Shown here: one piece after another, positions 1 through 8,127 of the stretch
How the letters are laid out: each line of letters starts with the position of its first letter
Position numbering within the stretch: the stretch's first letter is position 1
Assembly (NCBI RefSeq): GCF_000455345.1
Contig: NZ_HG315691.1
Span: forward strand, 62,001-126,000
From: Halopiger goleimassiliensis
Lineage (GTDB): Archaea; Halobacteriota; Halobacteria; Halobacteriales; Natrialbaceae
Length of the DNA: 64,000 nt
Direction of reading: 5' to 3'
The notes under the pieces: model-generated
Told to the model about the DNA's origin: nothing
What the model saw: only the letters and a program-made list of their open reading frames with translations
Database searches by the model: none
Made by a program: the position numbers and the translations under genes

Positions 1-1065
1 CTGCGACAGGCGGTGGGCGAGCACCGCAAGGACCCCGGTCTTCTCGAGCAACCCGCCGAGGGCCAGCGCGGTGACGACGACCGTGATCGTCCAGGCGGAA
101 CCGGTGAGACCACCCGTCTCGAGGAGTTTGTCCACCAGGTCGGAGCCGGTCACGGGTTCGGTCCCCTCGAGGAAGACCTCCCAGGCGGGGACGAAGCCCG
201 CACCCTGCAGGAGGATCGACGTGAGGACGCCAGCGAAGGTGCCGGCGACGAGCGTCGACAACGCGGGTACTCCCCAGAGCGCCAGACCGAACGTGATCAC
301 GAGCGGCAAGAAGACGAGCGGCGAGACGTTGTACGTCCCGGCGAGGGCGGTCTGGATCTCCGTGACCTGCCCGCTCGGCACCGTCCCGCTCGCCTGGAGG
401 CCGAGCACGGCGAAGATCGCGACCGAGAGGCCGAACGCGATCGCGGTACCGGTTCGCATCCGACGGATGTGATCGTACAGCGGCGTGTTGGTCACGCCCG
501 CCGCGAGGTTCGTCGTGTCCGAGAGCGGCGACTGCTTGTCCCCCGCGTACGCGCCGGAGATCACTGCTCCGACCGTCATCGGGGCCGAGACGTCCAGGCC
601 TGTACCGATTCCGACGAACGCAACCCCGAGCGTCCCGACCGTCGTCCACGAGGACCCGATGGCGAAGGCCACCACCGCCGCGAGGATGGCCGCGACGGGC
701 AGAAACACCGTTGGCGTCAGCAACTCGAGGCCGTAGTACATCATCGCCGGAATCGTGCCGGCGTCGACCCAGGTCGCGATCAGCGCGTAGATAGTGAAGA
801 TGATCAGGATCGCCTGCAGCCCCATCAGCAACGCGTTGGCGATTCCGTCGTAGAGGTCCGACCACGAGTAGCCCAGGTAGGTACCGAACGCGCCGGTGAA
901 GACGATACTCCAGAGCAGCGGGACGTGGGGATCGAGTCCCAGCACCGCCGAGCCGATCCCGAGAAATCCGACGACCGCGAGCACTGGAACGAGCGCCTGT
1001 CCGACGGTCGGACGACGCGCTGGATCCAACTCGTCGATCGTCGTCGGGGTGAAATCGAACGACAT
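1..1065 (-). CDS. nhaC: NhaC-family Na+/H+ antiporter (C-terminus beyond window)
   Basis: Secondary antiporter expected to expel Na+ in exchange for protons across the cytoplasmic membrane. The first 355 codons lie in the window with no stop; the gene runs off the left edge. Reverse translation begins MSFDFTPTTIDELDPARR and continues into successive hydrophobic segments. Two NhaC signatures are visible: GSSWTT around residue 140, and a GAYAGDKQSPLSDTT stretch about 40 residues later, the family's conserved Asp/Ser region. The ATG at 1063-1065 is favoured because a TATA-like element (aataaaag on the plus strand, 1088-1095) sits about 26 bases upstream, fitting a leaderless message. A second NhaC paralogue lies at 45177-46934 and shares both motifs. 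Substrate specificity cannot be read from sequence. Confidence 0.88.
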   Translation of the reverse strand, partial: MSFDFTPTTIDELDPARRPTVGQALVPVLAVVGFLGIGSAVLGLDPHVPLLWSIVFTGAFGTYLGYSWSDLYDGIANALLMGLQAILIIFTIYALIATWVDAGTIPAMMYYGLELLTPTVFLPVAAILAAVVAFAIGSSWTTVGTLGVAFVGIGTGLDVSAPMTVGAVISGAYAGDKQSPLSDTTNLAAGVTNTPLYDHIRRMRTGTAIAFGLSVAIFAVLGLQASGTVPSGQVTEIQTALAGTYNVSPLVFLPLVITFGLALWGVPALSTLVAGTFAGVLTSILLQGAGFVPAWEVFLEGTEPVTGSDLVDKLLETGGLTGSAWTITVVVTALALGGLLEKTGVLAVLAHRLSQ

Positions 1066-1087
1066 CAGCCACGTTATGCGCCAAGGG

Positions 1088-1095
1088 AATAAAAG
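1088..1095 (-). promoter_or_regulatory. TATA box for the NhaC gene
   Basis: Reads CTTTTATT on the minus strand, centred about 26 bases before the ATG at 1065. This spacing is typical of haloarchaeal leaderless transcripts. Confidence 0.5.
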
Positions 1096-1265
1096 AGGCA
1101 CGATGTATTATCAGGGCGTATGCAGGCTGGTATCAGCAGTCATTGCTCAACGAACTGAATTGCAATCGGTAGGCTCGAGGCAACCGTTCCTCCCAACGGC
1201 GGCTGCCCTTCGAGACGGACGTGACGCTGCGTCTCAGCAAACAATCGGGGGTCTCTGTACGCGAA

Positions 1266-1472
1266 CTACTCCGTTTCGGCGTCGGTTTCGCCCGACGCGT
1301 CGGCATCGTCGACCGCTTCGGCCTCGAGTTCCTCGAGGTAGCGTTCGCCGTCGTAGCGAACGTAGCCGGTGTAGAGCATGATGCCGCCGAACAGGATCGC
1401 TGGAACCCCGATCAGCAGGAAGAGCGCAGCGAGGAGGGTAAACGCGTCCGGCGGAAGTGAGGCCACGGGCAT
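1266..1472 (-). CDS. Small single-span membrane protein
   Basis: A 68-aa protein. It starts MPVASLPPDAF, has one hydrophobic segment (about residues 10-33, including FLLIGVPAILFGGIMLY), then a soluble acidic tail ending in a DADASGETDAETE-like run. I chose the ATG at 1470-1472 because a longer reading frame upstream has shadow-like composition, while the protein from this Met has a plausible membrane topology and the acidic C-terminus expected of a halophile. It lies 200 bases upstream of, and in the same direction as, the NhaC gene. No function is recognisable. Confidence 0.65.
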   Translation of the reverse strand: MPVASLPPDAFTLLAALFLLIGVPAILFGGIMLYTGYVRYDGERYLEELEAEAVDDADASGETDAETE

Positions 1473-1631
1473 CGGTCGACCCGAGGGTCCGAGCGGTGAA
1501 AGGGTTTCTGCCTCCGGTCGTCGCCGGTAGCGGGACGCGAATCTGTCCGTAGCGGTGGACACAGGGCAATTCCGGGCGGATGGGGACGGATCGGATACTT
1601 CTATGCGCGTTGCCTGTGTCGTCGGTAGCAA

Positions 1632-1898
1632 ATGGAGCGATCGAAGGCGAAAGCACGCGCCGAGGAGTACCTCGAACGGGAAACAGCCGCATTCGTCCGA
1701 GACCTCGAGTTCGCCGAATCGTTCGACGTTCACGGCGAGCGATCGTACGTCTTCACTGCGCGGACGTCTGCGGGCGACCGGACGGAGTGGTGGGTCGTCG
1801 CTGGCGGCCTCCCGACCGGCCACTACCCGAGAGCCGAGTTCGACGATCCGACCGGCGTCTTCGCCTACCATATGGGGGCGACGGCCGGGGATCGGTAG
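1632..1898 (+). CDS. Conserved small hypothetical protein
   Basis: An 88-aa acidic soluble protein starting MERSKAKARAEEYLERETA, with a later GDRTEWWVVAGGLPTG segment rich in aromatics. No signal peptide, membrane segment or metal-binding motif is seen. It converges with nreA, leaving 37 bases between the stops. It looks like a real single-domain haloarchaeal protein: it is acidic, has an ordered alternation of charged and hydrophobic residues, and no other frame competes there. Function unknown. Confidence 0.6.
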   Translation: MERSKAKARAEEYLERETAAFVRDLEFAESFDVHGERSYVFTARTSAGDRTEWWVVAGGLPTGHYPRAEFDDPTGVFAYHMGATAGDR

Positions 1899-1935
1899 CG
1901 GCAGATCGCCGATCACAGCCGGTCTCGAGACGGCC

Positions 1936-3288
1936 TCACGATCGAGAGAACGCGTCGAGGTTCGACTGGACGGCAGCGGCGAGTTCGGACTTGCGCTGGA
2001 GGCGCTCGTAGGAGACCGGCAGTTGCGCCGCGATTTCGGCGACTGCGCCGTGGAAGGTCTCGGCCTCGCCGTACTCACCGGCAATCGAATCTCGATTGCC
2101 GAGCTCCCGGTCGCTTGCGCTCCCGGGAACCCCCTCGAAGGCGTTGCGAACGCTCTCGCGGACCTGCCAGACGCCTACCGGTGCCCAGTAGTCGTCGCTC
2201 ACCTCGCGCAGGACCAGACACTTCGCCTGTCGACCGATCTCCGCGAGGTGCTCGAGGACGGCCAGGCGGGCGGCGTAGTAGGCACCGGCGGTCTCCTCGA
2301 CGTAACTCGTGCGACCCTCGTATCCCTCGCTGGCGCTGGCCAGCCAGACGTCCCCCTCGGGGTCGGGGTTCCAGATGCTACCAGGTGCTTTCATCTCGAC
2401 GAGTTCGAACTCCCAGCTACCGGGCGCGAGGACGATCCAGTAGCGATTCCCCATGTACTCGTTGGCCCAGACCTGCACCTCGTCGATGCTCCGCTCGTTT
2501 CTGATCCGTCCGCGCAGGTACTGGCCGATCGTGTCGTCGACCGCGGTGATCGACCACCGGGTCGGAACGAGACGCCGCTGGTCGGCTTCCCCGAGCGCGC
2601 CCGCCGAGAGGATCGAGTTGATCTCGTAAACGTCGAACCCGCGCCGATAGAGGTAGGTCATCGCCCCCTGTGCCTGCCAGTCGTCGTCCTCGAGCGTCTT
2701 CTTGACGGGGCGGGGCACGTAGGGGTTCTCCCGGAGTTCGGCGTTGCGGGCGTTCGCCCGCGGGCCGCGGGGCGTGGCGACGTCGGTGCCCGCGTCGAGG
2801 CCGAGATCGGGCGTGTCGTCCAGCCCGATCTCGAGGTCGACCGGCCGGTCGGCGATGGCTACCTCGCGCTGGACGCCGACGAAGCCGTCCCAGGCGTCGT
2901 GAACGTTCGGCGTGAGCCGACTCGCGATGGACGGCGAGTCGACGTTGGCCCGTTTGCTCGAGTTCAGGAGTCCGGTCCGACGCTGCAGGACGTCGTCGAT
3001 GCCGTAGCCCTGTCGATACCAGGTCCCGTCAGTAACGTACTCCTCCGCGTCGTCCTCGTCGCCGACCGGGGAGAGGACGCCGACGGGGATGTCCGGGTAG
3101 TTCGAGCGCCCGACGAAGATCGACGGCGACGTCGAGCCGACGAGCGTATCGCCCGACAGCGCGTCGTCGAACCGTTGTTCGAACTCCTCGAGATAGTCCG
3201 TAACCGCGTAGGATTTTTCCTTCGCGAGTTGCCGACGCTGGGCCTCCTCGTCGGGCTCGAGTTCCTCGATGTACTCGTCGAGGCGCAT
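1936..3288 (-). CDS. nreA: DNA repair protein NreA
   Basis: A 450-aa member of the archaeal Nre family, implicated in repair of DNA damage together with the sliding clamp. The N-terminal half carries the family core (SPSIFVGRSNYPDIPVGVLSP around residues 55-75), and the C-terminal half has a WGVWQVRESVRNAF-type region (reads APVGVWQVRESVR here). The last ten residues contain QSNLDAF (Q441 to F447), matching the QxxLxxF PCNA-interacting peptide known from this family. The start MRLDEYIEELEPDEE follows a plausible upstream region; no N-terminal zinc finger is visible. A divergent PCNA homologue is encoded elsewhere in this window (49173-50003), a possible but untested partner. Confidence 0.9.
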   Translation of the reverse strand: MRLDEYIEELEPDEEAQRRQLAKEKSYAVTDYLEEFEQRFDDALSGDTLVGSTSPSIFVGRSNYPDIPVGVLSPVGDEDDAEEYVTDGTWYRQGYGIDDVLQRRTGLLNSSKRANVDSPSIASRLTPNVHDAWDGFVGVQREVAIADRPVDLEIGLDDTPDLGLDAGTDVATPRGPRANARNAELRENPYVPRPVKKTLEDDDWQAQGAMTYLYRRGFDVYEINSILSAGALGEADQRRLVPTRWSITAVDDTIGQYLRGRIRNERSIDEVQVWANEYMGNRYWIVLAPGSWEFELVEMKAPGSIWNPDPEGDVWLASASEGYEGRTSYVEETAGAYYAARLAVLEHLAEIGRQAKCLVLREVSDDYWAPVGVWQVRESVRNAFEGVPGSASDRELGNRDSIAGEYGEAETFHGAVAEIAAQLPVSYERLQRKSELAAAVQSNLDAFSRS

Positions 3289-3455
3289 CTACCGGCGATA
3301 GGGTGCGCCCGGGTTTGAATGTTGAGTTCGCGGCTGACGCGTGGAATGGTGTACAGAAGTGTCAGAGGCACGGCCGTCCGGCGGTCGGGCACACACGCCG
3401 GCTGGCAGGCCGCAAGTGTTCGTTTCCCCCCATGGGTAAAAGACCTAGACGCGGA

Positions 3456-3472
3456 TTTTCTGACTCAGAAAA
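3456..3472. repeat. 17-bp perfect palindrome in intergenic region
   Basis: TTTTCTGA, one central C, then TCAGAAAA: eight perfectly complementary bases on each side, flanked by GCG and CGC. It sits about 165 bases upstream of the zinc-finger promoter and could be an operator or a transcript hairpin. Confidence 0.6.
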
Positions 3473-3636
3473 CGCCCGGTCGAATCGATCCGCTGTCTGT
3501 CGAACGGGGTGGGTTCCTGAGGTGTATCGCGCTGATTGCAGGCCTCGGGCGAGGGACGGTCTCGAATCCACGCCGCGGGTACGTGCGATCACACACCCTC
3601 ACCACACGACCGGACGAGGAATTCTGGTATCGATCC

Positions 3637-3644
3637 TTTTAAAA
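3637..3644 (+). promoter_or_regulatory. TATA box for the zinc-finger/aEF-1beta pair
   Basis: TTTTAAAA centred about 26 bases before the ATG at 3668, fitting a leaderless transcript. Confidence 0.6.
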
Positions 3645-3667
3645 ACGACGGGCGGGAAGGGAGGGGT

Positions 3668-3847
3668 ATGAGTACGACGGACGACCGCCAGTCGCGATCC
3701 TGCGTCTCCTGCGGGATCAACATCGCTGGCACGAACGCCGCCGCGTTCAAGTGTCCCGAGTGTGGGACCCAGATCTATCGCTGTGCGAAGTGCCGCAAGC
3801 AGAGCAACCTCTACGAGTGCCCCGACTGCGGGTTCACCGGTCCCTGA
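3668..3847 (+). CDS. Small CPxCG-type zinc-finger protein (HVO_2753-like)
   Basis: A 59-aa protein with four cysteine pairs: CVSC, CPEC, CAKC and CPDC. It ends in CGFTGP. Size, spacing and the downstream elongation-factor gene match the Haloferax volcanii small zinc-finger protein HVO_2753, reported to be needed for swarming and biofilm formation (family knowledge). One or two zinc ions are expected. The ATG is set by the TATA box 26 bases upstream and by the short, fully conserved-looking length. The aEF-1beta gene follows after five bases, so the two are very likely cotranscribed, suggesting a translation-linked role. Confidence 0.88.
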   Translation: MSTTDDRQSRSCVSCGINIAGTNAAAFKCPECGTQIYRCAKCRKQSNLYECPDCGFTGP

Positions 3848-3852
3848 TTCCC

Positions 3853-4119
3853 ATGGGAAAAGTAGCTGCCAAGATCAAGGTCATGCCGAACAGTCCGGAA
3901 ATCGACCTCGACGCGCTCCAGGAGCGCCTCGAGAGCTCCCTCCCCGAGGGCGCGAAGATCAACGGCGTCGAGCGCGAGGAGGTCGCGTTCGGTCTCACCG
4001 CGCTGTACCCGACGGTCATCGTCCCGGACGGCGCGGGCGGTACCGAAACCGTCGAGGAGAACTTCACTGACGTCGAAGGCGTCGAGAGCGTCGACGTCGA
4101 CAACGTCGGTCGGATCTAA
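3853..4119 (+). CDS. ef1b: Translation elongation factor aEF-1beta
   Basis: An 88-aa guanine-nucleotide exchange factor that reloads aEF-1alpha with GTP during translation elongation. The whole protein is the archaeal EF1B domain: [19 protein letters not shown] at the start, a central [16 protein letters not shown] segment, and the ending [15 protein letters not shown] typical of the family. Length is normal for archaea. It begins five bases after the zinc-finger stop and should share its promoter. Confidence 0.95.
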   Translation: MGKVAAKIKVMPNSPEIDLDALQERLESSLPEGAKINGVEREEVAFGLTALYPTVIVPDGAGGTETVEENFTDVEGVESVDVDNVGRI

Positions 4120-4259
4120 CGGTCCGGTCACCGAAACCCGGCGGAGCGTAACTCGCCGACACCGACACCTTTTCTCGAGCGATCGACCCGCGAGGGGCGT
4201 CTCGCCCGTTCGTTCCGCGCTCCCAATCCTTAGGGGGCTGCTCACGTAACGTAGCGAGC

Positions 4260-5567
4260 GTGACAGTGCTGTCGGATCCGACCAACCGGCGGTGGCTCGC
4301 GTGGGGGGCGCTCGCGACTGTCTTCCTGCTCGTCAACCTCCATCGACTCTCGACGGGCATCCTCTCCGAGCGGTTGACGACGGCCTTCGGGACGACGGCC
4401 GCACAGTTGGGAACGTTACACGCCTCCTTCTTCCTCGTCTATGCCGTCGTCCAGATACCGACGGGAATCCTCGCCGATCGGGTCGGGCCGCGCTACGTCG
4501 GTTCGATCGGTGCCGTCGTCCTCAGTCTCGGGGCTGTCGGCTTCGCAGTGAGCGACGGCTACGCGAGCGCTTTTGCTGCCCGCGCGCTGATCGGTCTCGG
4601 CAGCGGGGTCATCTTCGTCTCGATCCTCCGGTTCTGTGCCAACTGGTACCGGGCCGACGAGTTCGCGACGATGGCGGGGCTGACGGGCAGCGTCGCCGGA
4701 CTGGGTGCGATCCTCGCGACGACGCCGCTCGCCGTCGCCGTCGAGGCTGTCGGCTGGCGGGACACGATCCTCGGGCTCGCCGGCGTGGGCTTTCTCGCGG
4801 CCGGCGCGGTCTTCGTTCTGGCCCGCCAGTCACCCGCTGCGGCGGGCCTCGAGCCGATCGCAGGGGTCCCCGAACAGCCGTCGGTGACGCTCTCGGACGC
4901 GCTCGAGCAGTTGCGGACGCTCGCTGGCGACCTCGACCAGTGGCTGCTGTCGGTCGTCTTCTTCGCGGGCAACGGTGCGATGTTGACGCTGATCGGTCTC
5001 TGGGGCGTTCCGTACCTGGTCGTCGTCTACGACCTCGAGGTGACGACCGCGTCGTACTTCACGCTGCTCGGGTCGGTCGGATCGCTGTTCGGCCCGCCGG
5101 CGATCGGCTGGCTCTCCGACCGTATCAGCCGTCGGCTCCTCCCGATGGCCGCCGGTATCGGCCTGTTCGCGCTCGCACTCGCCGTCGTTCCCGCCTTCGG
5201 ACGGCCGCCGCTGGGTCTGATCGCGCTGGCGTACTTCGCCTGTGGCTTCCTGTTCGGCGCTGCCATGCTGTCGCTCTCGGCGATCAAAGAACGGTATCCC
5301 GCGGGAGCCAGCGGCGTCGCGACGGCAACGGTGAACACGGCAGGGTTCGTCGGTGCGACGATCCTCCCGACGGCCATGGGGATCGTGCTCGACGCCTACC
5401 GGACCGGAGAGACCGTCGGCGGCACCGTCGCCTACACCGAGACCGGCTACCGGATCGCCTTCGGCATCCTCGCCGGTGCCGTCGCGATCGCGTTCTGCTG
5501 TGCGCTGTGGCTGGCCATCCGGGACCGCGACGCGTCGTCGTACGACGTTCGCTCGAGCGCCCGCTGA
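4260..5567 (+). CDS. MFS transporter
   Basis: A 435-aa major facilitator with about 12 hydrophobic segments. After the second segment it has GILADRVGPRYVG, a form of the MFS loop 2-3 motif (G-x3-D-R-x-G-x-R), and a related GWLSDRISRR motif follows the sixth or seventh helix. The substrate is not evident; overall shape resembles the nitrate/nitrite and small-anion groups, but I would not assign one. The GTG at 4260 is used; another GTG lies two codons on. It stands alone, with a 37-base convergent gap to the RNA-ligase partner gene. Confidence 0.85.
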   Translation: MTVLSDPTNRRWLAWGALATVFLLVNLHRLSTGILSERLTTAFGTTAAQLGTLHASFFLVYAVVQIPTGILADRVGPRYVGSIGAVVLSLGAVGFAVSDGYASAFAARALIGLGSGVIFVSILRFCANWYRADEFATMAGLTGSVAGLGAILATTPLAVAVEAVGWRDTILGLAGVGFLAAGAVFVLARQSPAAAGLEPIAGVPEQPSVTLSDALEQLRTLAGDLDQWLLSVVFFAGNGAMLTLIGLWGVPYLVVVYDLEVTTASYFTLLGSVGSLFGPPAIGWLSDRISRRLLPMAAGIGLFALALAVVPAFGRPPLGLIALAYFACGFLFGAAMLSLSAIKERYPAGASGVATATVNTAGFVGATILPTAMGIVLDAYRTGETVGGTVAYTETGYRIAFGILAGAVAIAFCCALWLAIRDRDASSYDVRSSAR

Positions 5568-5604
5568 TGGCTGTCCGCCGAACGCTGTCAGCGCCACGTC
5601 CGGG

Positions 5605-6279
5605 TCAGTCGATCGTTCGCTTGGACTCCGGATCGACGGCGGTGAGATACTGTTCCAGAAGGTCCGGGAACTCCCGGCCGCGGATGAATCGCAGACCGAA
5701 GTCCTCTGTCCAGTCGATGATCCCGTTGTCCTCGGTGACGACGCCGGCGTCGAGTTCCCGCGCGAGGATCAACAGGTCGAAGTCCTCGCGGGAGTCGAGC
5801 ACGCCGGTCCGCATGGCCCGGCGGTACTTCTCGCGAAGGTCGGAGACGACCGCGTCGACTTCGGTCATGTGTTCGTGATCCTCGAGCGGTTCGTCGACCG
5901 ACTCCTCGGCCCGTCGAACGGCCTTCTCTGAGACCCGCAGGCCGCGGTCGACGCGGTCGCTCATCTCGTCGACGAAGCTGTAGACGACGTTCGCCGGGAT
6001 CGAGACGCCGTACCGGTCCGGGTGTTTCCGGATGACCCACGTGTTCAGCTTCGAGAACACGTCGTCGCCGACCTCCCGCGCCTCGAGCATCGTCGTGAGT
6101 TCGTCGTGGATCGTCGGCGGGACGTAACAGGAGACCCCGAGATTGAGCCGCGCGTTGGCGATCAACTCGAGCAGTCGACGGACGGCCGCCTCGACGTCCT
6201 CGTCGTCGCGGCGGATCTCGTCGGTGATGAACACCGACGTGTCGAGGACGAACCGCTGTTTGAACGCCTCGCGTGACAT
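5605..6279 (-). CDS. RNA ligase partner protein (PIN-like)
   Basis: A 224-aa protein of the family found beside archaeal-type RNA ligases. The N-terminal [13 protein letters not shown] holds the first PIN-fold acidic residue (D13). Further acidic positions come later ([20 protein letters not shown] near residues 180-200), as expected for a metal-dependent PIN nuclease-like active site. The role of the family is unproven; a nuclease that makes or trims ends for the ligase is an inference. The cognate ligase is encoded at 6888-8012 in the opposite direction, with an unknown 145-aa gene between and 57 bases separating that gene from this one. The start [10 protein letters not shown] directly precedes the conserved core. 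Confidence 0.85.
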   Translation of the reverse strand: MSREAFKQRFVLDTSVFITDEIRRDDEDVEAAVRRLLELIANARLNLGVSCYVPPTIHDELTTMLEAREVGDDVFSKLNTWVIRKHPDRYGVSIPANVVYSFVDEMSDRVDRGLRVSEKAVRRAEESVDEPLEDHEHMTEVDAVVSDLREKYRRAMRTGVLDSREDFDLLILARELDAGVVTEDNGIIDWTEDFGLRFIRGREFPDLLEQYLTAVDPESKRTID

Positions 6280-6336
6280 ACCGGGAGTACCACGCGAGGG
6301 CGGAAAATACCAACAGCCCGACCGGGAGACGATCGG

Positions 6337-6774
6337 TTAGTCGTCCTTGTTGACCTTCGCACCCAGCCCCGCCTGGGAGACGATCTTCGCGCCGATCTCC
6401 GAGAGGTCGACCGTGACGTCCTCGTGGACGGCCTTGCTTATTTCGTCGACGTTGCCGGCCAGCACCGTCAGGATGTCGTCCGGGTTCGCGTACAGCAACA
6501 TGTTCCCGTCCTGTCCCTCGGCGACCAGTTGGGTGTCGTTCAGCACGACCTGGTCGTTCTGGATCGTCGCCGCGACGACCGGCAGCGCCTCGGGTTTGCC
6601 GGGTTCGTCGTCGCGCACGCGGCGGATGTGGACGGCGTCGAGGTCGATCGCCTCCTTGTGCTCTTTGATCACTTCCGCACACGCGACCATGTCCTGCAGC
6701 AGGTTCGTCTTCTGCTCGTCGGCACCGTGGTCCCCCTCGAGACAGTGTTGGCAGACGCGAAGTTCGATTCGCAT
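6337..6774 (-). CDS. Conserved hypothetical protein in RNA-ligase locus
   Basis: A 145-aa acidic protein that I do not recognise. It starts MRIELRVCQHCLEGDHG, with a CxxC at residues 8-11 and nearby His and Cys-like ligands that could bind a metal, followed by a soluble alpha/beta-looking body. No membrane segment is seen. It lies between the RNA-ligase partner gene (same strand, 57 bases downstream) and the divergent RNA-ligase gene, so it probably forms an operon with the partner. A role in RNA repair is suggested only by position. Confidence 0.7.
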   Translation of the reverse strand: MRIELRVCQHCLEGDHGADEQKTNLLQDMVACAEVIKEHKEAIDLDAVHIRRVRDDEPGKPEALPVVAATIQNDQVVLNDTQLVAEGQDGNMLLYANPDDILTVLAGNVDEISKAVHEDVTVDLSEIGAKIVSQAGLGAKVNKDD

Positions 6775-6887
6775 TGCTACGGACTAGCGGCTCGAGCCCG
6801 ATGAGAATTCCGCTTCCACCCGGCCGTTGCGGAGACGACGGGGCGGCGCAGGGCCGGGGCTCTTTCCGTCTCCACGTGGGACGAGCA

Positions 6888-8012
6888 ATGATGAGTGCTA
6901 CCGAGTACCACAAACTGCTCGGAATCGGACCGACGGCGTTCGACGGCCTCGCCGACCACCTCGAGGAGCGCGACTACGAGGGCCGGACGTATCGGCACGT
7001 CCCGGACGCCCGCCGTGGCGTCGAACGTGGAACCGTCCTCATCGAGGGAACCGTCGTCCGGGGATTCCCGAAGGTTCCGCGAACGCTGGTGCTCGAGACG
7101 GGAATCCCCGAAGGGTTCGACGCGCGGACGGTCGCCGTCGAGGAGAAACTCAACGGCTACAACGTCCGCATCGCCCGCGTCGACGGGGAGCTGCTGGCGT
7201 TCTCCCGTAGCGGCATCGTCTGTCCGTTCACGACCCGGATCGTCGAGCGGGACCTCGCGCTCGAGGGTCTGTTCGAGGCCCACCCCGAGGCGATGGTTTG
7301 CGGAGAGATGATCGGCCCCGAGAACCCCTACACCGCCCACGAGTACGACGGGATAGACTCGATCGCGTTTCGCGCGTTCGACTGGCGCGACCGCGTCACG
7401 GGCCACCCGCTGCCAGTGGAGGAGCGTAGACGCCGGTACGACCGGTTCGCCGTCCCACAAGCGCCCTCGCTGGGGACCTTCGACCGTGACGAAGCCGCCG
7501 GGGAGGTTCGTCGGATCGTCGACGAACTGGACGCCCAGGATCGCGAGGGCGTCGTGATGAAATCCCCCGACGCGACGACGCAGTTGAAGTACACCACGTC
7601 GGCCGCCAACCGGGGCGACCTGGCCTACGCGTTCTCGCTGCCCTTCGAGTACGGCCGCTCGTTCGTCTTCCGGCGGCTGATTCGCGAGGCCTTCCAGTCG
7701 GTCGAGTGGGACGAATCGACCGACGAGGCCGCCGCCCGCGCCCACGACCTCGGCGAAGCGATCCTGCTGTCCATGTGCGAGACCATCGAGACGATCGACG
7801 CGGGCGGTGTCGCCGGCAAGGAACACACCGTCCGCGCGAGCGGGGAGACGATCGACGCCCTGCTCGAGCACCTCCGGGGCCAGGGGCTGGCGGTCGACGT
7901 CCTCGAGGACCGGACCGAGGACGGCGACCGCGTCGTCACGTTCCGCAAACCCAGCCGCTCGACCACCGATCGGACGGAAAACTACCTCGAGGGGCAGGTC
8001 GTGCGGGAGTAG
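6888..8012 (+). CDS. ATP-dependent RNA ligase (archaeal Rnl3-type)
   Basis: A 374-aa nucleotidyltransferase that joins RNA ends through an enzyme-AMP intermediate. Motif I is EEKLNGYNVR, placing the adenylated lysine at K87. Later motifs include SIAFRAFDW, DREGVVMKSPD (motif IV) and QLKYTT (motif V). A helical C-terminal domain of about 100 residues follows, as in the homodimeric Pyrococcus/Methanothermobacter ligases, which can circularise RNA (family knowledge). I start at the ATG at 6888 (another follows at 6891), because the upstream 38 codons of the open frame are Arg/Gly-rich and unlike the family. The partner gene lies 0.6 kb away on the other strand. Confidence 0.9.
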   Translation: MMSATEYHKLLGIGPTAFDGLADHLEERDYEGRTYRHVPDARRGVERGTVLIEGTVVRGFPKVPRTLVLETGIPEGFDARTVAVEEKLNGYNVRIARVDGELLAFSRSGIVCPFTTRIVERDLALEGLFEAHPEAMVCGEMIGPENPYTAHEYDGIDSIAFRAFDWRDRVTGHPLPVEERRRRYDRFAVPQAPSLGTFDRDEAAGEVRRIVDELDAQDREGVVMKSPDATTQLKYTTSAANRGDLAYAFSLPFEYGRSFVFRRLIREAFQSVEWDESTDEAAARAHDLGEAILLSMCETIETIDAGGVAGKEHTVRASGETIDALLEHLRGQGLAVDVLEDRTEDGDRVVTFRKPSRSTTDRTENYLEGQVVRE

Positions 8013-8127
8013 CGGAGATGCGGAAGCTGCTCGGGAGGACCGACGTGTACGGATCGGGTTGCCGATTTCCCGGCGCACCCGCCGTCCGAGTCACGGTTGT
8101 GCCGGCACTGACGTACAGTAGACCGTA

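Larger units (their letters stand above)
3289..3667. other. Intergenic region with palindrome, no credible gene
   Basis: This 379-base gap separates the divergent nreA and zinc-finger genes. Reading frames across it are Arg/Ser-rich and lack acidic halophilic character, so I call no CDS. It contains a 17-bp palindrome (3456-3472) and, at its right end, the TATA box for the zinc-finger/aEF-1beta pair. A non-coding RNA or a long upstream control region is possible. Confidence 0.5.

Noticed and set aside
13-1092. Long plus-strand open frame opposite the first NhaC gene
   Set aside because: Its protein is almost entirely Arg/Asp/Glu/Gly with no fold, while the minus strand encodes a clear antiporter. 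It is a GC-rich shadow.
3319-3642. Possible 107-aa gene upstream of the zinc-finger gene
   Set aside because: Arg/Thr-rich, not acidic, and covers the promoter; no family features.
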